Shown here: positions 1-8,646 of the stretch, piece by piece
Layout of the letters: each line of letters starts with the position of its first letter
How positions within the stretch are numbered: the first letter of the stretch is position 1
Assembly: GCA_024689485.1 (NCBI GenBank)
Contig: JAILDK010000083.1
Span: 1 to 34,573, forward strand
DNA from: Fibrobacter sp.
GTDB lineage: Bacteria; Fibrobacterota; Fibrobacteria; Fibrobacterales; Fibrobacteraceae
Length of the DNA: 34,573 nucleotides
Reading direction: 5' to 3'
The notes under the pieces: model-generated
What the model was told of the DNA's origin: nothing
The model's database searches: none
What the model saw: only the letters and a program-made list of their open reading frames with translations
Position numbers and translations under genes: made by a program

Positions 1-875
1 CCGCCAGCACGACCATCCATCTTGAGAACGGAACTCAAACGGTTGCCGTACTGCGCCGGGAAACCGCTCTTGTAAAATTGAACTTCATCAATCGTTTCCA
101 CAAGGAACGTACTGAACAGCCCAAAGAAATGCGTCGGCGAATAGACGACCGAATTATCATAAAGGAAAAGGTTCTGGTCCGCAGCCCCACCGCGCACGTA
201 AATCTTTGTACTAAAATCCGAACTCGCGACAACGCCCGGAAGCGCCTGAATACTGCGAATCACATCCGCTTCCGCAAGGCCCGGCATGCGCTTGATGCTC
301 TTTGCCGAAACGACCGATTCTCCCGCCTTGCGTTTAGGACGGCGACGGAGCTGCACCACGACCTTCTTCATTTCCGTCACACGGGAATTCGAAGGCGCTA
401 AGAGATCGTCGACGTTCACATCGGATTGCGCGGCACTACTATCGCTCGCAAGGACTCCGCTGTCTTTCGCAATGTTACCACTATCTTTCGCTGTGGCCAT
501 TTCTCCGCTGTCTCCCGGAAGTGAAGACGCGACAGCGCTATCGCCAAGGGCCATGCTAAAGACGCTGTCCTGACCGTGGTAAACAAGCTCGTAGCATTTT
601 TCTTTTTCTGCACCGGATGTATCGGAATTGGTGACGCACACATTCCAGAGCGTATCTTCCGGAAGCCTTGTCGAAAAATTTTCACCGACGACCGTCTGGA
701 TCGCTTCGCCGGTTTCCAAAATTTCAACGTTGAGTTTTTCTCCCGGAGCAAAAGAAGTGTCTTGCACCATGCCGTAGAAAAGAATCGTTTTTTCGACAGC
801 TGCTGCTGGCGAATTCTCTTGGGCGACGGCAAGCGTTCCCAACCAGAGGAGAATCAGTAAAACGAGTTTCTTCAC
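1..875 (-). CDS. TonB-dependent receptor, N-terminal part (signal peptide, N-terminal domain, low-complexity linker, plug); runs off the left edge
   Basis: Read on the minus strand from a GTG at 875 (an in-frame TAA lies just upstream): MKKLVLLILLWLGTLAVAQENSPAAAVEKTILFYG...; then plug-like ...SAKSIKRMPGLAEADVIRSIQALPGVVASSDFSTKIYVRGGAADQNLFLYDNSVVYSPTHFFGLFSTFLVETIDEVQFYKSGFPAQYGNRLSSVLKMDGRAG. Missing from the ORF track because it has no stop inside the window. Confidence 0.85.
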   Translation of the reverse strand, partial: MKKLVLLILLWLGTLAVAQENSPAAAVEKTILFYGMVQDTSFAPGEKLNVEILETGEAIQTVVGENFSTRLPEDTLWNVCVTNSDTSGAEKEKCYELVYHGQDSVFSMALGDSAVASSLPGDSGEMATAKDSGNIAKDSGVLASDSSAAQSDVNVDDLLAPSNSRVTEMKKVVVQLRRRPKRKAGESVVSAKSIKRMPGLAEADVIRSIQALPGVVASSDFSTKIYVRGGAADQNLFLYDNSVVYSPTHFFGLFSTFLVETIDEVQFYKSGFPAQYGNRLSSVLKMDGRAG

Positions 876-905
876 AATAGGGAAAATTTAGCTAACAAAT
901 GAAAA

Positions 906-953
906 TCAATCCTTTACGCAGCGCACGGAAAGGCCTTCGGTTTTTGAAATTGA
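906..953 (-). pseudogene. Possible 3' remnant of a Fibrobacter major paralogous domain (TIGR02145-like) gene
   Basis: The minus-strand ORF 906..1088 ends ...SKTEGLSVRCVKD*, resembling the C-terminus typical of the Fibrobacter paralogous domain; the upstream part of the ORF shows no resemblance. Confidence 0.45.
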
Positions 954-1169
954 CCCTAGAGTCTCCAACATCGAGAGAAATAAACGTTTCATATAACCCC
1001 ATAACCAAAGTTTATGCGCAAAATATAGCTTGTTACATGCAATGGCACAGTAAACTTTCGTAACAAACTTCCCCGTTCCGCGGTACAAGAAACTTTTCCC
1101 TACAATTTTCCGAAAAAAAGAAGTTTTCTTTTAAGTGCAAAGCGGGATAGAGTTTGATACTTTGGCGGC

Positions 1170-2852
1170 ATGAAAAAATTTCAAAAGCTTTCTCCGATTT
1201 TCGCTTCGGCTGCCCTGCTGCTTTCCGCTTGTGGAATGAGCGTTGAGCCTGTTTCTACCACATTCACCGTAGCAAACAGCACCAATACGACTTCATCCGT
1301 CACCTCCGCCAGTTCTGTGAACTTCAGCAGCTCCTCGACCGAAGTCAAAGAACAGTCCTCCGAAGCGGCGGTCGTTTATGATCCGACGGGAGCCGAAATC
1401 GTTTTAAGCTTTGAAGATTCCACCCTTTCCATTCAAAACGACAACGGCTGTCTTGAAAAGTCCGACACGACTCTCACCATCACCTGCGCGGGCGTCTATT
1501 ACTTAGAAGGTTCTTCCGAAAACTTCCAGGTGATCGTAAACGTCGCCGACGAAGAAAAGGTTTACCTGTATCTGAACAACGTCTCGCTCAAGGCTCCGAC
1601 CGCTCCGCTGTTCGTGCAAAACGCCGACAAGACATTCCTTGTACTGATCGACGGCACCGAAAACGCCTTTGAAAACGGAGACTCGGACACCACTGCAGCC
1701 ATCTACGCCAAAGACGATCTGACCTTCAAAGGAAACGGTTCTTTAAGTGTCATCGCCAACGGTCATAACGGCATTCACACGAGCAACGATCTCAAAATCA
1801 AAAACGTGCCGACGATCCAAGTGACCGCAGAAAATCACGCCATCAAAGGCAAAGGCTCTGTTGAAATTGAGGGCGGTTACTTCACCCTTTCCGCAGGCGC
1901 AGACGCCGTCAAAAGCGATGAAGGCGAAGAAGATGGCTATGTTGAAGGCAAGGGTTACATTCAAATCACCGGCGGCGAATTCCACATCGAAAGTACCGGC
2001 GACGCGATTTCCGCATTCAACTACGTTCTCATCGCCGATTCCGTTTCGACTCCGCAAATTCAGATTACCACGACCGGGAACGCCTCTTCCGAAAGCACCA
2101 AGGGCATCAAGGCAGATTCTACCGTTCTTTTACAGGCTGGCATCGTCGAAGTGATTTCGAACGATGACGCGATCCATGCCGATGGAACGATTCAAATCGA
2201 CGGCGGAACATTTACGCTCACCACCGCAGACGACGGCATTCACGCCGACAAGCTTTTACAGATTAACGGAGGCGTTATCGTCGTCACGAACAGCTACGAA
2301 GGCTTTGAAGCAAAGAACATTCAAATGAAAGGCGGCACCACTTATGTTTACGCTCGCGATGACGGTTGGAACGCTCAGAGTTTGATTCAGCTTTCGGGCG
2401 GTTATCATTACGTCACTACCGCTTCAGGCGACACCGACGGCATCGACAGCAACGGCGATATTGACATCGACGGGGGCGTTCTCGTAATTGAAGCGGGCAA
2501 CAACATTGTGGACAAAGGCGACCAGGGAACCGTCAATTACACCGGCGGCATTCTGATGGGATTCGGCAAAATGAACGAAGGTGTTCCGAGTTCCGGAACC
2601 AAACTCTGCGCAAGTTCCATTTCTTCGGGCGCTCGCATTTCTTACGCAGGCGAATCCGTGTACTCCACGTTCACCACGAACAAGTCCGCCACGACCATGA
2701 TCTATATCACCCCGGAAAGCTCGGGCAACCTTTACCAAGGCGGCTCTTACAGCGGAACGGAAAATGCCTTTGGTTACGGCGAAGGCGGAACGCTTTCGAA
2801 CGGGACAGCCCTCAGCACCTCGACCTGTTCTTCTTCGGGAATGCGCCGTTAA
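1170..2852 (+). CDS. Carbohydrate-binding domain-containing (DUF4353-like) beta-helical lipoprotein
   Basis: 560 aa; lipobox LLLSAC; repeated 'IxIDGGTFTLTTADDGIHAD'-type beta-helix rungs. Confidence 0.75.
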   Translation: MKKFQKLSPIFASAALLLSACGMSVEPVSTTFTVANSTNTTSSVTSASSVNFSSSSTEVKEQSSEAAVVYDPTGAEIVLSFEDSTLSIQNDNGCLEKSDTTLTITCAGVYYLEGSSENFQVIVNVADEEKVYLYLNNVSLKAPTAPLFVQNADKTFLVLIDGTENAFENGDSDTTAAIYAKDDLTFKGNGSLSVIANGHNGIHTSNDLKIKNVPTIQVTAENHAIKGKGSVEIEGGYFTLSAGADAVKSDEGEEDGYVEGKGYIQITGGEFHIESTGDAISAFNYVLIADSVSTPQIQITTTGNASSESTKGIKADSTVLLQAGIVEVISNDDAIHADGTIQIDGGTFTLTTADDGIHADKLLQINGGVIVVTNSYEGFEAKNIQMKGGTTYVYARDDGWNAQSLIQLSGGYHYVTTASGDTDGIDSNGDIDIDGGVLVIEAGNNIVDKGDQGTVNYTGGILMGFGKMNEGVPSSGTKLCASSISSGARISYAGESVYSTFTTNKSATTMIYITPESSGNLYQGGSYSGTENAFGYGEGGTLSNGTALSTSTCSSSGMRR

Positions 2853-2854
2853 AA

Positions 2855-4540
2855 TCAGGTTTGACGCGAAAGCTTGGACTTTTGCTTCATCGCGTACATG
2901 CGGCTATCCGCTGCACGGTAAACCGCATCCGCATTCGAATGGACTTCGCTTTGCAAGGCGACGCCATAAGAACCTTCCAGAGGAAACGGCAATTCTTCCG
3001 ATTCCACTTTTTCCAGTTCTTGCAAATTTTGAAGGGCGGCATCCAAATCGTTCAAATGTTCCTGGCGAATGATGACCACAAATTCATCGCCGCCCATGCG
3101 CACAGGGGTTCCGATTCCCGTAAAGACTTTCAGCAAAAGATTCGCAAAAGTTTTGAGGAACAGGTCCCCTTCGCCATGTCCAAAGTTATCGTTCACCTTT
3201 TTCAAGCCATCTAAATCAACGCTGACAATCGCATAATCCGATGTCGTCGAATTCAACGCGTCAAAAATCTTTTCACATTTGGCACGGTTATAAAGCCCCG
3301 TCAAGGAATCCCGATACGCAAGAGAAGACAAAACAAATTTTTCTGCCCGGTCCGCCACCGCCTTTTGCAAATAGACCGCATAACTGATGAGCATGGCAAA
3401 CAAAAAGCCCAAAACTCCGATCGGAATCACCGGATGCCTGCGTCCGACTCCGCCAAAAACAGCCCCATGCAAAATGTAAAGCACGAGTTCCAAAACGCAG
3501 AGTACACAAAAGAAGATAAATCCCGCACCGAAAATCTTTTCCGAAAGACCATCTTTCCGTGAAAAGGCGACTCCCGGCAACAGCAAAAACACAATGCCGA
3601 GAAGAGAAATCACATGGAAAGGTTTTAAGAAGGTCACGTAAGGCGCCAAATGGAAGAATTGGGCAAAAGTCGCCACCAAAAAGACCAAAACCAAAATGGA
3701 GAGCACCACACAAAGGCCTATCCACCGCCAGCCTTGAAGCTTATCTTTACGCATCGCAAGGAACAGCAAACCAACCGTACACGGAGAAAGATAAATCAGC
3801 CCATATTCAATCAGGGAATTCAACTCCCGATTCAAAGAAATCAGCTGGATATCATTCGTGTAGCAAAGAGTCCAAACGCCAAGCACGAGCGAAAAGAAGC
3901 CAATCAATAACAGACGCAAAAAGTAAGAAGCAAAGCCCAAACCTCCCAAACCGCACACAATCAAAATCGCCCCTAAAATCGCCATAAAGCAGGCGACAAA
4001 AAACACCGGCGTTATTTCGGGATCCTCATAGGTCAATCCGTGCAAATGATTGGGCGCCAGCGTGATATCCGGCAAAATATCAAACGCCATGGAATTCGAC
4101 GCCCAAAGCCGAATTCGCATCGTTTTTCCGAGCCATCCGCCCGGGAGATCAATGCGATAAACTCCGCTCCCAGCCATTCCACCGGCTTCCACTGTTTTTT
4201 TGCCGTAAGAATAGATTTCACGTCCGTCGATAAAGACTTCTATCGCAGCTTGATACAGGCGAACCTGCATCGCCGAATATTCCGAAAGATCCGCCGGCAT
4301 TTGCTTTTCGAGCACGAGCGAATCCATCACCTTCACATTTTTGAATTGGGTACGGTAATTTCGGAGCGATTCCACATGGGTTGTTTTGCCGTGGAAGGTC
4401 ACATTCCAATCCGCATCCAGAGAAACGATTTTACTGACGGAAAGGTCATAAACCAGTGCGGGAAAACCGACCACAAAAAGGATTGCGAGCAAAAAAGCTG
4501 CAATCAAAAATCCGACTTTTCGTTTTCGGGTGGTCGCCAA
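2855..4540 (-). CDS. Membrane-bound GGDEF diguanylate cyclase with N-terminal beta-sandwich and 7TM-like sensor region
   Basis: 561 aa; N-terminal TM, extracellular domain, multiple TMs, then SYRDSLTGLYNRAKCEKIF...RMGGDEFVVI. Confidence 0.85.
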   Translation of the reverse strand: MATTRKRKVGFLIAAFLLAILFVVGFPALVYDLSVSKIVSLDADWNVTFHGKTTHVESLRNYRTQFKNVKVMDSLVLEKQMPADLSEYSAMQVRLYQAAIEVFIDGREIYSYGKKTVEAGGMAGSGVYRIDLPGGWLGKTMRIRLWASNSMAFDILPDITLAPNHLHGLTYEDPEITPVFFVACFMAILGAILIVCGLGGLGFASYFLRLLLIGFFSLVLGVWTLCYTNDIQLISLNRELNSLIEYGLIYLSPCTVGLLFLAMRKDKLQGWRWIGLCVVLSILVLVFLVATFAQFFHLAPYVTFLKPFHVISLLGIVFLLLPGVAFSRKDGLSEKIFGAGFIFFCVLCVLELVLYILHGAVFGGVGRRHPVIPIGVLGFLFAMLISYAVYLQKAVADRAEKFVLSSLAYRDSLTGLYNRAKCEKIFDALNSTTSDYAIVSVDLDGLKKVNDNFGHGEGDLFLKTFANLLLKVFTGIGTPVRMGGDEFVVIIRQEHLNDLDAALQNLQELEKVESEELPFPLEGSYGVALQSEVHSNADAVYRAADSRMYAMKQKSKLSRQT

Positions 4541-4632
4541 GTAAGAATCCCCCTCTGGTGATTACCTCTTTAATAAATAATCTTTTTTTCGGGAGGATAT
4601 TTCTTACAAGTCGGAATATATCAGCTAAGAAC

Positions 4633-4720
4633 TTAGATTAGAGCCGGAGCGAGGTATTTTGCGAGCGCATAACCACCTAAAACAAGCCACACGTACAGAA
4701 TCGTCGCCAAAATAAAGCTC
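4633..4720 (-). pseudogene. Remnant duplicate of the 3' end of yeiH
   Basis: Minus-strand reading ...SFILATILYVWLVLGGYALAKYLAPALI* matches the YeiH C-terminus ...PFVLATILYAWLVLGGYALAKYLAPVLV*; about 4 mismatches over a ~69-bp core by hand alignment. Confidence 0.85.
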
Positions 4721-4796
4721 CCTTTGCAAATTTAGCTTGATTCTTTAATTTCGAAAATAGAACCTTTGTGGTGGTCAAAATTCTTTTTTAGCCCGG

Positions 4797-7139
4797 TTAT
4801 CGGCCTGAGCGCGTCGAGAATTTTTGGACAAGAAGTCCTCCTGCCGTTTGAATTCTGACAAAATAACATCCTGCCTTGAGGAAGCCCATATCGAGAGTCG
4901 CACGGTCCAAACCTTGGCGCAGGTATACGTTTTTACCTAGAGCGTCAAAGATGGCAACGCTTTGAACCTGATTCAAGTCGCCTTCATAAACCAAGACGTC
5001 GCCCTGCCAGGAAATTCTCGATTTTGAAACTCCTGTGACCTGCGGAATGGCATCGTCCCCAGTCTCGTACATCAATGGGTTACACGTCAAGAAGACTTTA
5101 TAAATGTTCGTTGTCGAACTATCCGCAGAATGGAAGTCAAATTCGATCGTATCGCTCAAGTCATAAGTTCCATATTGTTCATAGCCTTCCGAATAAGAAA
5201 AGTCCGGGCCGGCAAAGGCGATAGAAACGTGTTTCTTGTTGATTTCAAACGGAACTTCCACATGGATCGTTTTATTTTCCTGGTCGATGGTTCCCGGAAT
5301 ATTCGCAGATCCGACCTGCACATAAAATGCGCGAAGATCGGCATCCTTTTTAGCCGGGCTGTGCGTGACGACTGCGCTGAGAATCCTCTTTTGATTGTTT
5401 TCGGCAACGCTTGTGATTTTAACAGTCTGCCCGGATTCCCATTCGAGTTCATCATTGCCAAATTCATAATAGGTATAGGCAAACGGATCGAGGTTCACCA
5501 CGTTGATTTCATAATCCGAATAATAGTCTTTGGTTCCAAGCGGAATCGTATACTTGAGGGCAGAGCTTCCCTGCTGGCCGGCGATGAGCGAAAAATGTTC
5601 ATTCCCTATATAACGGTGCAAATACAGTGCCACCACCTGATTGACCGGCCAAGCCTTTGTCTGTTTATAAACCTTGATTGCATAAAGGCGACGGTCAAAA
5701 CCGTTGGTGAGCGTCACATACATACCGCTCGATCCCGAGATTTTTCCTGTCACAGAAACGGTCGTGTTGGTGTCCTTCACGATATAAGTTCCTTCGCACG
5801 ATCTGAAGACTCCATCGAAGTTATAATGTTCGCCCGTTCCGCAAACAAACAGTTTGCTTTGCGCCGTTGCGTTATACGGAATATCATAAATGATGGAACC
5901 CGTATCACTTGGAGTTTCCGGTTCATAAATCGTTCGCGGATAAAAATAATCCACCGCAAACGTGTCGAGCAAAAGGACCGTTTCGAACTCGTTCACGGGT
6001 TCTGTCCATTTGTAAACAAACTTGTAATAGCGGTACGGGTCACCGTTTTCCGACGTGATTTTCAAGACCGTCTTTTCCAAATCGAGGCCCGAAGATTCTG
6101 AAACTTCTTCCCCGTTCACATACCACGTTTTCGTGGCGAGGCTCGGGATCTGGATGCCCGCATATTTTTCGGTCTGGCTGAGTCTTCCGTACATTGTCTT
6201 TTTCAAAGAATCCGGAATCCATTTGTAAAGGTCCAGGGTAATCGTTCCCGTGTCGCCCGAATTTACCGGATGGACAATGCTCGCGTCTTCCGTACAATAA
6301 GTATTCGCCTTAACCAAGTCCTGAGTCGTCACTTTCACATAAGGAGAATCCAGATATTCCTTGTTGTAAGACTTGGTATTTTTCTTGGTGCAGAAGCCGA
6401 ACACGCTCTCCATCGTTGCATTCGTATCGCCCGGAGTTTTTGCAAGGCTCAAAACGATTTTCCGCGTGGCAGATCCTCCGTCCGAGAATGTATAAGTCAC
6501 AGGACCCTGCGTGAAATCTTGCGCCGTCGTCGGCGTGTAACTAGAATAAAGGCCCGCAAAAGTCGGAGTCAGACTGGAGATGTCCACTTTGAACGGAAGC
6601 GTTACAAAGATGGAATCCTCTTTACGCGTGTACTCGTCCGGATTTGTCGAAAAAAGCGCTTTTGTAACCACCAATTCGTCTGTATAGCCGATGGTAATCG
6701 AGCTGATTTCTACGGTGCAATCGGAAGACTTTGATGTCTGGGCCTGGAACGCGATCTTTGTGTCATCCGCGTCGATCATAAATTTTTGTCCGCTTTTAAA
6801 CGTTCCCTTGGAAGACCAAGAGCCTTCCCAATAGGTATAAGCGGCCAGGCTTCCGCTTTCGCAAGAGCCTCCATAAATCACTTCGACAGTCGGATGTGCT
6901 ATGTACTCTGAATAATCAAAACTCACCGTGAGACCGGATGAAAATTTTGTGTTGCTGATCGTCGTTTTGGCAACGCCATCTTCTACCGTCCAAGTAGACC
7001 AGGATGTCTGTCCTGATTCAAAAGCCCGATTCGTTTGCGTAAACGACTTGGACGTAAAAAAGTCCAAGGAGACTGCCGCCAATGCACTGTTTGCAAAGAG
7101 AAAAGTCGATACGAGTGCAAGCCATTTTTTCATCGTCAA
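4797..7139 (-). CDS. Large secreted protein with DUF5018-like beta-sandwich modules and a T9SS type A-like C-terminal sorting domain
   Basis: 780 aa; signal peptide MKKWLALVSTFLFANSALA; C-terminus VQSVAIFDALGKNVYLRQGLDRATLDMGFLKAGCYFVRIQTAGGLLVQKFSTRSGR. Confidence 0.7.
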   Translation of the reverse strand: MTMKKWLALVSTFLFANSALAAVSLDFFTSKSFTQTNRAFESGQTSWSTWTVEDGVAKTTISNTKFSSGLTVSFDYSEYIAHPTVEVIYGGSCESGSLAAYTYWEGSWSSKGTFKSGQKFMIDADDTKIAFQAQTSKSSDCTVEISSITIGYTDELVVTKALFSTNPDEYTRKEDSIFVTLPFKVDISSLTPTFAGLYSSYTPTTAQDFTQGPVTYTFSDGGSATRKIVLSLAKTPGDTNATMESVFGFCTKKNTKSYNKEYLDSPYVKVTTQDLVKANTYCTEDASIVHPVNSGDTGTITLDLYKWIPDSLKKTMYGRLSQTEKYAGIQIPSLATKTWYVNGEEVSESSGLDLEKTVLKITSENGDPYRYYKFVYKWTEPVNEFETVLLLDTFAVDYFYPRTIYEPETPSDTGSIIYDIPYNATAQSKLFVCGTGEHYNFDGVFRSCEGTYIVKDTNTTVSVTGKISGSSGMYVTLTNGFDRRLYAIKVYKQTKAWPVNQVVALYLHRYIGNEHFSLIAGQQGSSALKYTIPLGTKDYYSDYEINVVNLDPFAYTYYEFGNDELEWESGQTVKITSVAENNQKRILSAVVTHSPAKKDADLRAFYVQVGSANIPGTIDQENKTIHVEVPFEINKKHVSIAFAGPDFSYSEGYEQYGTYDLSDTIEFDFHSADSSTTNIYKVFLTCNPLMYETGDDAIPQVTGVSKSRISWQGDVLVYEGDLNQVQSVAIFDALGKNVYLRQGLDRATLDMGFLKAGCYFVRIQTAGGLLVQKFSTRSGR

Positions 7140-7250
7140 GCCTCCGCTTTCAAATTTTCGGGATATGGAGTTTCGTTCCTATTAAAGATAACGAAAAAAA
7201 AAATAAATAAAAAACGGTCAATCTTAAATTCAGCATGATTGGAGCATACA

Positions 7251-7283
7251 AAAAAGGCCCCGCTTCAGCAGCAGAGCCTTTTT
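7251..7283 (-). terminator. Hairpin terminator downstream of the yeiH / small-ORF transcription unit
   Basis: Minus-strand AAAAAGGCTCTGCTGCTGAAGCGGGGCCTTTTTTG; stem AAAAAGGC/GCCTTTTT followed by a T run. Confidence 0.5.
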
Positions 7284-7297
7284 AGGGAAATTTACGC

Positions 7298-7497
7298 TTA
7301 CTTTTTCATCCACGGGAAGATCTTGTTCATCATCGAATGGAAAGTGTCCTTCTTTTCGAGAATCTTCGGGATGTCCATCGCCTGTGTTTCCGGACGTTCA
7401 AAGATGAACTGGGAAAAAACCACAAAGAAAACAACAGCCAAAAAAAAAACGCGATGATTCCAAAAAAGACTTTTCGTTTTTCTGCCGAGATTTGCAT
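7298..7497 (-). pseudogene. Small single-TM protein whose two halves lie in different frames across a T10 homopolymer (frameshifted, phase-variable or sequence error)
   Basis: ATG at 7497, 8 bp after the yeiH stop: MQISAEKRKVFFGIIAFFF | LAVVFFVVFSQFIFERPETQAMDIPKILEKKDTFHSMMNKIFPWMKK*. A10 (+ strand, 7440-7449) separates the frames; an 11- or 8-nt run would restore one ORF. Confidence 0.65.
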
Positions 7498-7505
7498 AAT
7501 TTAGG

Positions 7506-8567
7506 TTAAACCAGCACCGGAGCGAGGTATTTTGCGAGCGCATAACCGCCTAAAACAAGCCAAGCATACAGAATCGTCGCCAAAACGAACGGTTTTGGCC
7601 CTGCCTGCTTGAATTTGTCAAAGCTCGTTTCCGTCCCGAGAGCGGTCATCGCCATCGAAAGGAAGAACGTATCCACAGTTTCGATTCCGTCCAACAACGC
7701 CGGGCTAAAGAAATCAAACGAATTGAAAATCACCACGGCGAGGAACCCAAAGGCAAACCAAGGCACAGCGATTTTCTTTTTTCCCGCCTTGCCATCCGTA
7801 TCTCCCAAGCGACCTGCCACAAAAAAGGCAAGCACGAGCAATACAGGAACGAGGTACATCACCCGGATCATCTTCACAATAATCGCGTTGCTTGCGATGA
7901 CCGCATTTCCCGTACCGTTACCAGCCCCCACCGCATGCGCCACTTCGTGGATCGTCGAACCGATATAAAGCCCAGCCTGCTCCGGCAAAAGGTCCAAAAC
8001 GCCATTGCGGTAAAGAATGGGATAGAGGAACATCGAGAGCGTTCCAAAGAGCACGACCGTCGAAACGGCGACCGCCGTCTTGTAAGGCTTGGTCTTTAAC
8101 GCCGCTTCCGCCCCAAGAACCGCCGCCGCACCGCAGATCGCGCTACCACAAGACGTGAGCACCGCCGTTTCCTTGTCCATCTTTAACACGCGCGAACCGA
8201 TTAAATATCCTCCGCCAAGCGTCACCGTCACAATGATCGCATCGATTACCAGAGCAGGCGCCCCCACGCCCACAATCTGCGCCAAGGTCAAACGGAAGCC
8301 ATACAGCACAATGCCCAAACGCAAAATCTTTTTCGAGCAGAACGCGACGCCCGGAGTCCAAGTGCTCGGCATTCCCTTTCGAAGCGTATTCGCATACACG
8401 ATCCCGAGCAAAAGTCCCACAATCAGCGGACTTAAAGAAAGCGCCTTGACCGCAGGGATTCCGGCGATGACAAAAGCGACGCCCGTAATAAGGGCAATCC
8501 AAAGGATCCCGTGAAAGAACTCCATTTTTTCTTTGCTAAGCATATTCACCTCGCTTGCTAGCTTCAT
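7506..8567 (-). CDS. yeiH: YeiH family (UPF0324) putative sulfate exporter
   Basis: 353 aa polytopic; motifs GLLLGIVYANTLRKG, SCGSAICGAAAVLGAE, GSTIHEVAHAVGAG, TALGTETSFDKFKQAGPKPF. Confidence 0.88.
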   Translation of the reverse strand: MKLASEVNMLSKEKMEFFHGILWIALITGVAFVIAGIPAVKALSLSPLIVGLLLGIVYANTLRKGMPSTWTPGVAFCSKKILRLGIVLYGFRLTLAQIVGVGAPALVIDAIIVTVTLGGGYLIGSRVLKMDKETAVLTSCGSAICGAAAVLGAEAALKTKPYKTAVAVSTVVLFGTLSMFLYPILYRNGVLDLLPEQAGLYIGSTIHEVAHAVGAGNGTGNAVIASNAIIVKMIRVMYLVPVLLVLAFFVAGRLGDTDGKAGKKKIAVPWFAFGFLAVVIFNSFDFFSPALLDGIETVDTFFLSMAMTALGTETSFDKFKQAGPKPFVLATILYAWLVLGGYALAKYLAPVLV

Positions 8568-8628
8568 TTTGCAAGGCGTAACTTAGCAATGAATCTTTTC
8601 ACCGGGAAGTCCTGACTTTGGAATAGAC

Positions 8629-8646
8629 TATAACCATTTGGTTATA
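8629..8646. promoter_or_regulatory. Perfect palindrome, candidate LysR-type operator upstream of yeiH
   Basis: TATAACCA-TT-TGGTTATA between the LysR stop and the yeiH start; similar half-sites occur at the LysR start. Confidence 0.5.

Noticed and set aside
3559-3987. Overlapping plus-strand ORFs inside the GGDEF gene
   Set aside because: Basic, low-complexity translations opposite a convincing membrane protein; no start context or domain resemblance.
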